In this document: piece by piece, positions 35,469 to 43,796 of the stretch
Layout of the letters: each line of letters starts with the position of its first letter
Position numbering within the stretch: the stretch's first letter is position 1
NCBI RefSeq assembly: GCF_002993885.1
Contig: NZ_CM009578.1
Coordinates: forward strand, 3,060,009 to 3,124,008
Origin: Sphingopyxis lindanitolerans
GTDB taxonomy: Bacteria > Pseudomonadota > Alphaproteobacteria > Sphingomonadales > Sphingomonadaceae
DNA length: 64,000 bases
Reading direction: 5' to 3'
The notes under the pieces: model-generated
The model's database searches: none
What the model saw: only the letters and a program-made list of their open reading frames with translations
What the model was told of the DNA's origin: nothing
Translations under genes and position numbers: made by a program

Positions 35469-36197
35469 TCATGAAGCCGGATTGGGCGCAACCAACTCTT
35501 CGTACAGGCCGGCCGCATCGCTGCGCAGCGCAAGAGCGATTGCCGCGTCGGCCACCTCGCTGGCGCTCAGCACCGATCGCTCGCGAAGGCGTTCCTCGAG
35601 CCAGTCAGCCTTGTCGCCACCAATGCCGGTTTTCTGGAGGAAGGGCGTGTCGACGATGCCCGGACACAGGGCGTTGACACGCACGCCCTGTGTCGCGGCG
35701 AGATCGGCGCAGCAGCGTGTGAACATGATGACCCCGGCTTTGCTTGCGGCATAGACGGCGCCGGAGAGATAGGGATTGAGGCCACTGATCGACGCGATGT
35801 TGACGATCGATCCGCCCGGCTTGCGCATCAAGGGCAGCGCGACCTGGACGCTGAGGATGGTGCCCGCGAGATTGAGGTCGAGAATCGCCTTGATCCTGCT
35901 CGCCCGCGTGTCGGGCCAGGGCGGCGTGCCGGCCGGAATCCCGGCGCAATTGAACAGGAGGTCGATGGGTTCCTCGCTGGCGCCGATGGCGGCGAAAGCG
36001 GCCGCGATGGCGTCGGCGTCGGTGAGGTCGATCCGGATTTGCCGGGTCTCCACGGCGCACGCCAAACGCCCGGTTTCGGCGAGACCGTCGGCGTCGATAT
36101 CCAGCAGGACCAGGCGCCAAGCCCCTTGCGCGGCTAGCGCGATGGCAATCTGGCGACCGATGCCCGACGCGGCACCGGTGATCGCGGCTGTTTTCAT
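35469..36197 (-). CDS. SDR family oxidoreductase
   Basis: A 242-aa classical SDR with TGAASGIGRQIA, NCAGIPAGTPP, SISGLNPYLSGAVYAASKAGV (Ser-Tyr-Lys) and LCPGIVDTPFL. GGGAGC is 7 nt upstream of the ATG. It is divergent from the Rieske oxygenase; such pairs often oxidise the cis-diol or alcohol made by the oxygenase. A GTATC-type palindrome lies between the two genes. The exact substrate is unknown. Confidence 0.92.
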   Translation of the reverse strand: MKTAAITGAASGIGRQIAIALAAQGAWRLVLLDIDADGLAETGRLACAVETRQIRIDLTDADAIAAAFAAIGASEEPIDLLFNCAGIPAGTPPWPDTRASRIKAILDLNLAGTILSVQVALPLMRKPGGSIVNIASISGLNPYLSGAVYAASKAGVIMFTRCCADLAATQGVRVNALCPGIVDTPFLQKTGIGGDKADWLEERLRERSVLSASEVADAAIALALRSDAAGLYEELVAPNPAS

Positions 36198-36223
36198 CCT
36201 CTTGCTCCCAAAGCTTCCGCATT

Positions 36224-36236
36224 GTATCTATGATAC
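36224..36236. promoter_or_regulatory. GTATC-TAT-GATAC palindrome between SDR and Rieske genes
   Basis: A 13-bp perfect palindrome, 27 nt from the SDR start and 32 nt from the Rieske start. Ten of thirteen bases equal GTATCCTTGATAT inside the P450 palindrome (27807-27819), giving a shared core GTATC-NN-TGATA. It is probably an operator of the block 3 regulator. Confidence 0.6.
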
Positions 36237-36267
36237 TAGATAAGAGGATGCAAAAGGAATGTCGCTG

Positions 36268-37560
36268 ATGGCTGAAGATATTATTTTGTCTCAGGAACTA
36301 GGGAAATCCGATGAAGATGGGTTCTCGACCGCCCGAATTTCGCGTCATAGATTCACCAGCCGCGATATGTTGTCGGACGAGTTTGAGAAGATGTTTTCGA
36401 AGGTCTGGCTGCTCGTCTGTCCAATCGCTGACGTCGCCAAGCCGGGCGATGCCTTTCCGATCATGATCGGGAAAGAGCCGGTCGTGGTTGTGCATGGCGA
36501 CGACGGTCAGATTCGCGCCTTCTATAATGTCTGCCAGCATCGCGGGCGCCAGATTGTCACCGAACGGCGCAACATCCGCTCGCTCTATTGCTGGTTCCAC
36601 GGTTTCGAGTGGAATCTCGATGGGTCGCTCCGCAACATTCCCGACAAGGAGAGTTTCCAAGGCTATACGGACGAAAAGGACGTCGCGCTGCCGCCGATCC
36701 GCTGCGCAGTGTGGCAGAAGCTGGTGTGGATCAACCTCGACCCCGGCGCTGAAAGCCTAGAAGACTTCCTGGGCGAGGCGGGCCGTCAACTCGCCCAATA
36801 CGGCCTCGATACCTATAATTTCGTCGGCGAGCAGATTATCGAGTGGGACTGCAACTGGAAGATTGCGGCCGACGCTTTTCAGGAGGGCTATCATGGCCCG
36901 GTCACCCACCCGCAACTGCAATTCTATCTTGAAGATGCGGAGGACATGCCGATCGATCTTTACGGCCTCCACAGCCGCGGCCTCTATCAGATGGGCGCGC
37001 CCTGTTCGCGCTTGCCCGAAGAGCAGCGGCGCACGGCGCAGCCTGGGCTGAAAGCCATGGCCGCCGCCGCTGGGGTCGATGCCGATGAATATGAAGGCCG
37101 ACTCGACGAGATGCGCCTTGCGATGCAGCGTGGGATGCGCGCCAAACTCACCGAGCACGGCTATGACGTGGCGTCACTTGCCGACGACCAGATGACCGAC
37201 GACTTTCATTATTTCATCTTCCCGAACATCACGATCAACACATTTGCGGAACGATTTTCCATCTTTCGCTATATGCCGCATCCGGACGATCCCGCGCGTT
37301 CGACCTTCTGGGTCCAGCAATTCGAACGTCCGGCGGAGCAGGGGACGAAGGTGCCGCGGCCGCAAACGATCCATGGACGTGGGCTCGAGTATAAGTTCGA
37401 AAACGAGGTCTACAACCAGGATGCACGCAATGTGCCCTGGCTGCAGAAGGGCGTGAACTCCAAGGGTTTCAAGGGAATGCTCTTCAACCGGCAGGAGCGC
37501 CGCCTTCGCCATTTCTATGACAGCCTGGATCGCTATCTATCGGCCGAGGAGGACGCGTGA
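36268..37560 (+). CDS. Rieske non-heme iron oxygenase, alpha subunit
   Basis: A 430-aa ring-hydroxylating oxygenase terminal component. The Rieske [2Fe-2S] ligands are C89-x-H91 and C108-x2-H111. The mononuclear iron site is in ADAFQEGYHGPVTHP (bridging D202, H209, H214). AAGGA at 36254-36258 lies 9 nt before the ATG at 36268; an in-frame ATG at 36259 is less well spaced. No beta subunit follows, so it is an alpha-only type, typical of oxygenases or demethylases of steroids, terpenoids and aromatic acids. The ferredoxin gene overlaps its stop by 4 nt. Confidence 0.93.
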   Translation: MAEDIILSQELGKSDEDGFSTARISRHRFTSRDMLSDEFEKMFSKVWLLVCPIADVAKPGDAFPIMIGKEPVVVVHGDDGQIRAFYNVCQHRGRQIVTERRNIRSLYCWFHGFEWNLDGSLRNIPDKESFQGYTDEKDVALPPIRCAVWQKLVWINLDPGAESLEDFLGEAGRQLAQYGLDTYNFVGEQIIEWDCNWKIAADAFQEGYHGPVTHPQLQFYLEDAEDMPIDLYGLHSRGLYQMGAPCSRLPEEQRRTAQPGLKAMAAAAGVDADEYEGRLDEMRLAMQRGMRAKLTEHGYDVASLADDQMTDDFHYFIFPNITINTFAERFSIFRYMPHPDDPARSTFWVQQFERPAEQGTKVPRPQTIHGRGLEYKFENEVYNQDARNVPWLQKGVNSKGFKGMLFNRQERRLRHFYDSLDRYLSAEEDA

Positions 37561-37877
37561 CCCGCGTCCTCTTTGTCGCTCCCGATGGAAGCGAGCGTGA
37601 GGCCATGGCGGAGGATGGCCATTCGCTGATGGAAACGGCACTGCGGCACGGAATCGACGCGATCAGCGCCGACTGTGGTGGAGGCTGCTCTTGCGCCACC
37701 TGCCATGTGTTGGTCGACCCCGTCTGGGTCGACCGGTTGGCTCCGATGAACGAAACCGAATCGCTGATGCTGGAATTCGTCGAAGATCGGCAGGACAACA
37801 GCAGGTTGTCGTGCCAGATAGAGTTGCATCCCTTGCTGGAAGGACTGCGCGTGATCCTGCCTTCCGGGGGCGGATAA
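37557..37877 (+). CDS. [2Fe-2S] ferredoxin, adrenodoxin/putidaredoxin type
   Basis: A 106-aa electron carrier with cluster ligands C40, C46, C49 and C86 in the C-x5-C-x2-C...C pattern (CGGGCSCATCH). The start is a GTG overlapping the Rieske stop (GTGA), so it is translationally coupled and should deliver electrons to the oxygenase. Ferredoxins of this type usually serve P450s, so it may also serve the P450 at 26474. No ferredoxin reductase is present in the window. Confidence 0.93.
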   Translation: MTRVLFVAPDGSEREAMAEDGHSLMETALRHGIDAISADCGGGCSCATCHVLVDPVWVDRLAPMNETESLMLEFVEDRQDNSRLSCQIELHPLLEGLRVILPSGGG

Positions 37878-37967
37878 CGGCTCATGATTTGCCGGTCTGC
37901 CCGTGTCTCGATCATGATCAGTCAATGCCTGTTCACTCGCTAGATCACGCAATTGCCGACGGCCGAC

Positions 37968-38040
37968 AGACGGCCACGGGCCGCCCGGGCACCGCAAAGC
38001 ATCGGGGATCCACGGTTTCGGTCAGTTGAGACGAAGCGGG
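37968..38040. repeat. 73-bp direct repeat, copy A
   Basis: It aligns without gaps to 43431-43503, with 60 of 73 bases identical (82%) in the same orientation. The best-conserved core is GCATCGGGGATCCACG. On the minus strand both copies encode SQL(T/A)(E/K)(T/I)VDPRCFA, suggesting a shared coding or transposon origin. Together the copies bracket TonB receptor 4 and the sulfatase. Confidence 0.75.
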
Positions 38041-38697
38041 AAAAATAAGTCGATGGCATAACGCATTCATAACATATTGTTGTCGTTTCAAGTCAGCAGA
38101 AGCTGAGTGAATTAAACGAAATCCAGGGGCTTGGAGACAGTCTCTCGGCCTTGAGCCCGACCGAGGGACTATCCCTGCCGAGCCTGGTTGATGACGACAA
38201 TCATATCCTTGCGCGCGCGATCTTCGTCGAAGCCGCACCCCGGCTAGGTATCAAGTTGCTCAAGGTTATTCGCCAATCGGGAATCTCTGAGGTCGAGGCG
38301 CTGCTGTTCGGCACTGCTGCTGATCGCGGCCGAACGGAGGGCACAGCGGTTCCGGGGAATGGATCTCGAACCGCGCTACGTCGATCCGCCATAGCGTCAT
38401 CGTCTTATACTGGTCCATCATGTTCGGCCCGTCGTGTTCACGGTCTCGACTCAGTTCACATGGACGGCAAGACTGCCTGAATTGCAGCGCGCGACCAGCA
38501 CCGTTCGCTTGGGCTGTTCGGCGCGTCCGCGATGAGAAGGTGATGATCAAGCTGAATGGAAAGGAGGTTCTCCGCATTGAGGCGAGTCACCACATAATGG
38601 CATCGAATCGTCTCTCCGATTTACGCAATACTCTAAACCGGGTGAGGGCATGGCTAACCTGCGCAAGCGACGATCCCTTGGAAATGCAGGGTTTGGG

Positions 38698-38731
38698 GAA
38701 AATAATACTTAGCACTTGAAGTATTATTTTC
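38698..38731. promoter_or_regulatory. Perfect 13-bp inverted repeat upstream of TonB receptor 4
   Basis: Arms GAAAATAATACTT (38698-38710) and AAGTATTATTTTC (38719-38731) are exact complements around the eight bases AGCACTTG. It is about 210 nt upstream of the receptor start. Its AT-rich stem and lack of a T-run argue against a terminator. It could be an operator, a cruciform or an old insertion-element end. Confidence 0.5.
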
Positions 38732-38940
38732 ATCTGCTAGAGCGACCTTGGGAACGGGAAATATCCGTCCGCGCGATGGCTATGACGAAGACGGTAAACG
38801 TCTCCATGCCGCCGGAGCAACGCGGCCTCCGTCGAAGATCGGCCGTTCCTCGAAACAGAATGAATCGGATGCGTGGAGCGCATTTTCGTAGCACCTGTGC
38901 ACGCGGAAAGCTCAGGCGCGCGCCAGTTTGGGAGGACAAG

Positions 38941-41220
38941 ATGAGGACCGCATTTCTAATGCTTTCGACCGCTGCGATCGCCCTGGCGGCGACCCCGGCC
39001 CAGGCCCAGTCGGCCGCCCCCGCCGCGCCGGGCGACGACAGCACCGCGGCAGCTCCGCCTATCGACGACGGCTATGCCGGCGACATCGTCGTCACTGCGC
39101 AGCGCCGTTCCGAAAGCGTGCAGGACGTGCCGATCGCGATCTCCGCTTTCAACAGCGAGATGGTCGAGGCGAGCGGCAGCACCAACATCACCAGCCTCAA
39201 CGGCCTCGCGCCCAATGTCGTGCTGCAGACGCAGGGCCTGGTCGCCAACGTTCCGATGATTTCGATTCGCGGCATGAGCACCGCCGACCCCGATCCCAAT
39301 GCCGACCCGAAGGTCAGCACGATCATCGACGGGGTCTATATCCCCTTCGTGTCGAGCACGATGCTCGACCTGTTCGACGTCGAGCGGATCGAGGTGCTGA
39401 AGGGTCCGCAGGGCGTGCTGTTCGGCAAGAACAACCTTGCCGGCACGATCAACGTCATCACCGCGCGCCCGACCGACGATTTCGGCGGCGAAGTGCGGCT
39501 GACCGCGGGCTCGTTCGGGCTCAAGCAATTCCGCGGCAAGATCAACACCGGCCGCTTCGCGGGCGACGCGCTTGCCGCCAAGGTCTCGGTCAATTTTCGC
39601 GACTATGACGGCTACAGTCGCAACGTCATTACGGGAAATCGCCTCAATGGCGCCAACGTCAAATCGGTGCGCGGCGCGCTCAATTTCGACCAGGGTGGCG
39701 CGTTCGATTCGACCGTCGTCGTCGACTGGCTGAAGCAGAAGACGACCGGCCCCGCGCCGCATGTCCTCGACAATGGCGACCCCAATTGGGACCTGCTGCC
39801 CGACGCGGTGAAGACCGACGTCCGCAAGGCGGCGGTGCCCTTCGACCCCTATGCCAATACCGAAAGCTATGGCGGATCGTGGACCTCGAACCTCGACGTC
39901 GGTTACGGCACGGTCACCGCGGTGCTCGGTTATCGCCATCTCGACTATGTGACGCGCGGCGATTTCGACGGGCTGATCACCCCCGCGCCCCAACTCGACG
40001 TGACCCGCGACTTCTCTGGCAATTCGAAGAGCGCCGAGCTGCGCTATGTCTCGCCCGCCGACGAGCCGGTCGATTTCGTCGTCGGCGCCTATTATCAGAC
40101 CGACAAGTGGCGCCAGTTCAACACGGTGCTCGCCAATCCGACCACGACGACGCTGGCGCAGCTTCATCAGGATACCGAAAGCTATGCGCTGTTCGCGCTG
40201 GTCAACGCGCACCCGACCGACAGTCTGACGCTGTCGATCGGGGGTCGCTACAGCCATGACCGCAAGAAATACGACATCGCCTCGCAGGTGCTGGTGAACA
40301 ATGTCCAGCGATCGTCGTTCCAGAGCAGCCTCGAGGCGAGCTGGGCCGAGTTCACCCCGCGCCTGACGGTCGAATACAAGATCGGCCCTTCGGCAATGCT
40401 CTACGCCAATTATTCGCAAGGGTACAAAGCGGGGGGTTACAACTCGCGCGGGACGATCCCCGAAAATGTCGGGCCCTATGATCCCGAGCGCGTCAACGCG
40501 TTCGAGGTCGGCGCAAAGACCGACCTGTTCGACCGCCTGCTCCGCTTCAACGTCGCGGGCTTCGTCAACAATTACCGCGACCTGCAAAGCTCGGTGACGA
40601 AGATGGGTTCGGTGCGGCCGGAAAATATCACGACCAACGTCGCCGCCGCGAAAATCTATGGCTTCGAGATCGAAACCTTGCTGCGTCCGTCGCATAATTT
40701 CACGCTCGGCGCGAACATCGCCTATCTGCACGCGCGCTATACCGACTTTTGCGCCGACACCGACGGCGTGTTCACCAATGGCGCGCCCGAGCCCGGCCAG
40801 TGCGGCCCCGCGGTGCCGATCCTGATCAACGGCGTCCCGAACGGCAGCTTTGCGGTTCCCACCGATTCGAGCGGACTCGAACTCGCCAACGCGCCGAAAT
40901 GGAGCGGCAGCGTCTCGGCCGACTATGTGATCCCGATGTCGTTTGGCGAGATCAAGCTGCACAGCGACGCGCGCTATTCGAGCCGCTTCAACACCTGGGG
41001 CCGCGACAACGACCCCGGCTATTACCGCAATGAGGTCGTGCTGCTCAACGCCAGCATCGCGGTCGCGGGCGAGGACGACAAGTGGAAGGTCACGCTTTAC
41101 GGATCGAACCTGACCGATCAGGAAGTGATTTCGGGCGCGATCTCGGCCGGCGCGACGCCGATCCAGCAATTCTACCAGCCTCCGCGCGAGTTCGGGGTCG
41201 ATGTGGCGTTCAAATTCTGA
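38941..41220 (+). CDS. TonB-dependent outer-membrane receptor (4 of 4)
   Basis: A 759-aa outer-membrane importer. It has a signal peptide (LMLSTAAIALAATPAQAQS), a TonB-box region (GDIVVTAQRRSES), a plug domain (IEVLKGPQGVLFGKNNLAG) and a C-terminal AFKF. GGGAGGACAAG directly precedes the ATG, while the frame is open 225 nt further upstream without a good start. The sulfatase starts 67 nt downstream, so a sulfate ester is a plausible substrate. Confidence 0.93.
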   Translation: MRTAFLMLSTAAIALAATPAQAQSAAPAAPGDDSTAAAPPIDDGYAGDIVVTAQRRSESVQDVPIAISAFNSEMVEASGSTNITSLNGLAPNVVLQTQGLVANVPMISIRGMSTADPDPNADPKVSTIIDGVYIPFVSSTMLDLFDVERIEVLKGPQGVLFGKNNLAGTINVITARPTDDFGGEVRLTAGSFGLKQFRGKINTGRFAGDALAAKVSVNFRDYDGYSRNVITGNRLNGANVKSVRGALNFDQGGAFDSTVVVDWLKQKTTGPAPHVLDNGDPNWDLLPDAVKTDVRKAAVPFDPYANTESYGGSWTSNLDVGYGTVTAVLGYRHLDYVTRGDFDGLITPAPQLDVTRDFSGNSKSAELRYVSPADEPVDFVVGAYYQTDKWRQFNTVLANPTTTTLAQLHQDTESYALFALVNAHPTDSLTLSIGGRYSHDRKKYDIASQVLVNNVQRSSFQSSLEASWAEFTPRLTVEYKIGPSAMLYANYSQGYKAGGYNSRGTIPENVGPYDPERVNAFEVGAKTDLFDRLLRFNVAGFVNNYRDLQSSVTKMGSVRPENITTNVAAAKIYGFEIETLLRPSHNFTLGANIAYLHARYTDFCADTDGVFTNGAPEPGQCGPAVPILINGVPNGSFAVPTDSSGLELANAPKWSGSVSADYVIPMSFGEIKLHSDARYSSRFNTWGRDNDPGYYRNEVVLLNASIAVAGEDDKWKVTLYGSNLTDQEVISGAISAGATPIQQFYQPPREFGVDVAFKF

Positions 41221-41287
41221 TCTTTCCGCCCGCGGTGCAGCCGGTCTGTGCCCTGGGTGACGCAAGCCGGATGATGGGAGGATGACT

Positions 41288-42988
41288 ATGGGTTGGGACG
41301 TGAATCGCCGGACATTTGTCGGCGGAATGGGTGCACTGGCAGCCGCTGGGCTCGCGCTTCCAGCCTATGCGAAGAACGGCAAGAAGCTCAATGTCCTGAT
41401 GATCGTCACCGATCAGGAACAAGGCATGGCGAGCTATCCCAAAGGGCTGCTCGAAAAACTGCCCGCGCACCGCGAGATGCTCGAACGCGGACTGTTGGTC
41501 GAAAACTACCATGTTCACACCACCCCCTGCACCCCGTCGCGCTCGACGATCTTTCAGGGTCACCATACCCAGCAGACGGGGTTGTTCCTCAACAGCGACA
41601 ACGCCCCATATCCCGTCGCGGCGGAGGATATGCCGACGCTCGGCCACATGATGCAGGCCGCGGGCTATTACACGAGCTACAAGGGCAAGTGGCACCTCAG
41701 CCGCATCAACAACGAGCGCAACTGGACGCGCATTCCCGGCGGCATCTATCCGACCACCGAAAATGCGATGGAGAAATACGGCTTCCACGATTACGGCTTC
41801 GACGGCGAGGAAGTCGGTCTGACGTGGGATGGCTACAAGGCCGACATGGCCGTCGCCGGCGACGCAGCGCGTTCGATCCTCGACTATGCGCGGCGTGACA
41901 AGGCGGGCGGCAAGCCGTGGTTCCAGGTCGTCGGGCTCGTCAATCCGCACGACATCATGTTCTATGACGCGACGGGCAAGCAGGCCGAAAGCCGACCCGA
42001 TCCCAATGCGCTCGGCCCGTTGCGCCGCGAGCCCGGCGATCCGCTCTACGAGGTCGATAACAAGTTCGACCTGCCCGAAAGCTTCTATAAGGATGATCTT
42101 TCGACCAAGCCCGAGGCCCACAGTGCGATCGTGCGGCTCAACGACCTCTTCTACGGCACCATGCGCCACGACGACGAGGAAAGCTGGCACCGCTTCATCA
42201 ACTATTATTACAATTGCCTCCGCGACGTCGATCGGCGGCTCGGGCAGTTGCTCTGGGCACTCAAGGAAAGCGGTCAGATCAACAATACGATCATCATCTA
42301 CACCAGCGATCATGGCGAGCGCGCGGGCGCGCACGGGATGCGTCAGAAGGGCGCGACCATGTACCGTGAAGAGGTCAATATCCCGATGATCATCGCCCAT
42401 CCCGATTTCGCCGGCGGCCGCACGACCAAGGGACTGATGGGAGCGATCGACCTTGCGCCGACGCTGATGAGCCTCGCCGGCCTCTCCGCCGACGAGCAGG
42501 TGGGCCGTTTCCCCGGTCTGCCGGGGCTCGACGTGTCGGGCCTGCTGACCTCGCCGACAGCGCAAACCGAGCGCGACCGGCAGGGGCATCTCTTCAACTA
42601 TGCCGTCGTTCATTACTGGGAACCCACCAAGGACCGCACGGCGGTGCTCGCGTCAGGTGAACCGGACTATTCGAAGCGCTTCGACCTCACGAAGCGGCGC
42701 CTCCACCGCGGCGTCCACGACGGGCGCTACAAGTTCGCACGCTATTTCGCGCCGGCGCACCATAACACGCCGACCGACTGGAAGACGCTGATCGCGATGA
42801 ACGACCTTGAACTCTACGACACCTACGCCGACCCAGGCGAGATCGTCAACCTCGCGAGCGATCCAAAGCACAAGAGCGATGTGCTGCGGCTCAACAAGAT
42901 GGCGAACGCGCTCATCAAACGCGAGGTGGGTATCGACGACGGCCGCGAATATCCGGGATCGACCGAGATGTATAACCAGCCGGTTTAA
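41288..42988 (+). CDS. Tat-exported type I sulfatase
   Basis: A 566-aa alkaline-phosphatase-superfamily sulfatase. The formylglycine motif is C81-T-P-S-R, and metal-site segments include VLMIVTDQEQG (N-terminal Asp) and YTSDHGERAGAHGMRQKG. The N-terminus carries a twin-arginine signal (NRRTFVGGMGALAAAGLALP) ending in PAYA, so it is periplasmic. GGGAGG at 41276-41281 is 6 nt from the ATG at 41288; the ATG at 41282 touches it. The stop codon coincides with the end of an IS481-type transposase remnant on the other strand, so the natural C-terminus may have been altered. No maturase gene is in the window. Confidence 0.9.
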   Translation: MGWDVNRRTFVGGMGALAAAGLALPAYAKNGKKLNVLMIVTDQEQGMASYPKGLLEKLPAHREMLERGLLVENYHVHTTPCTPSRSTIFQGHHTQQTGLFLNSDNAPYPVAAEDMPTLGHMMQAAGYYTSYKGKWHLSRINNERNWTRIPGGIYPTTENAMEKYGFHDYGFDGEEVGLTWDGYKADMAVAGDAARSILDYARRDKAGGKPWFQVVGLVNPHDIMFYDATGKQAESRPDPNALGPLRREPGDPLYEVDNKFDLPESFYKDDLSTKPEAHSAIVRLNDLFYGTMRHDDEESWHRFINYYYNCLRDVDRRLGQLLWALKESGQINNTIIIYTSDHGERAGAHGMRQKGATMYREEVNIPMIIAHPDFAGGRTTKGLMGAIDLAPTLMSLAGLSADEQVGRFPGLPGLDVSGLLTSPTAQTERDRQGHLFNYAVVHYWEPTKDRTAVLASGEPDYSKRFDLTKRRLHRGVHDGRYKFARYFAPAHHNTPTDWKTLIAMNDLELYDTYADPGEIVNLASDPKHKSDVLRLNKMANALIKREVGIDDGREYPGSTEMYNQPV

Positions 42989-43272
42989 GTATTTGATCCC
43001 GACATTTGATGGTACCGATTGCGTATAAATCGTTCGGGTTGAATTTCCCCTGTTCGGCAGATGTTTTCGCAGGGCGTGAGGCCCCGCAGTGTCTTCAGAA
43101 GGCCCATCTGAAGCGCGGCAAGATTGACGCGCTCGATGGCGAGGTGACCCCCTTCGACCGCTTCACTGGCCGCTTGGGCACTGTCTTCCTCCAGGAAAAT
43201 GTCACTTGGTCGGCCTTTGGAAGCGCGGCCTGACATCTGGGCGACGCGGTGCAACGAGGCCGCTCCGAACAA
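42985..43272 (-). pseudogene. IS481-type transposase, C-terminal remnant
   Basis: The last 40 codons read LKTLRGLTPCENICRTGEIQ then PERFIRNRYHQMSGSNT and a stop. This closely follows the usual IS481-family ending (LKTLKGLTPYE..., PERF..NP.HQMPGLNT). The catalytic DDE core is absent and the upstream frame (to 43272) does not resemble the family, so it is a dead fragment. Its stop codon overlaps the sulfatase stop on the other strand, and no terminal inverted repeat remains beyond it. Confidence 0.75.
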
Positions 43273-43643
43273 CGTGTCGTGAGTAAACCCATCTTCGACG
43301 CTGATCGGGGGTCCGTTCAGGTTACCGCGTTCGGGGCGATACGGCGCGCCGTGCTAAACAAGACCATGCAGCGCGGTAACGCGCCGAATGTCGGCTATCT
43401 TGAATCCACGCCTGAAGGCCGTCGGTCTGTAGACGGTCATGTGCCGCCTTTGCGCCGCGAAGCATCGGGGATCCACGATTTTGGCCAGTTGAGACCGAGC
43501 GGGTGACTCCGCCAACACTTTCGCGCAGAATCAGTCTCTGGCCACTGTTGTCTAATGTCGCCGCGCCATAACGTCGCGGAATTGGGGGCAATTCAGCCCA
43601 AGTGAGCTCAGCTATGCATTCGCGACAAAAACGCGAGACTGCG
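42989..43643. other. 655-nt stretch without an intact gene
   Basis: It lies between the sulfatase and tRNA-Thr. It contains the transposase fragment, the second copy of the 73-bp repeat and short unrelated open frames. It marks the edge between accessory and core DNA. Confidence 0.65.
43431..43503. repeat. 73-bp direct repeat, copy B
   Basis: The partner of 37968-38040: 82% identical, same orientation, no gaps. It lies 140 nt from the tRNA-Thr 3' end. The 5.4 kb between the copies carry the TonB-sulfatase pair. Confidence 0.75.
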
Positions 43644-43719
43644 TGGTGCCGGCTGTCAGACTCGAACTGACGACCTACCGCTTACAAGGCGGTTGCTCTA
43701 CCAACTGAGCTAAGCCGGC
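43644..43719 (-). tRNA. tRNA-Thr (UGU)
   Basis: A full 76-nt cloverleaf on the minus strand. Acceptor arm is GCCGGCT/AGCCGGC with encoded ACCA end. The D-arm is GCTCAGTTGGTAGAGC. The anticodon stem ACCGC/GCGGT has loop CTTGTAA (anticodon TGT). The T-arm contains GTTCGAGTC. Its 3' end points towards the accessory DNA on the left. Confidence 0.96.
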
Positions 43720-43796
43720 GCCCGGTCCCCCTAGAGTATTTTCGCATAGGATGGAAACACCTGGCGTTCTTAAAAATGCGAGAGGCGAGGGGCGTG

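Larger units (their letters stand above)
37878..38940. other. 1.06-kb region without a recognisable gene
   Basis: It lies between the ferredoxin and TonB receptor 4. It contains one copy of a 73-bp repeat (37968-38040) and a perfect AT-rich inverted repeat (38698-38731). Short open frames exist on both strands but none shows family motifs or a good ribosome site. Composition is patchy and more AT-rich than the flanks. It looks like decayed mobile or island DNA plus the TonB leader region. Confidence 0.6.

Noticed and set aside
38956..41265. 769-codon open frame antisense to TonB receptor 4
   Set aside because: Product of codon bias in the sense gene; no start signal or homology.
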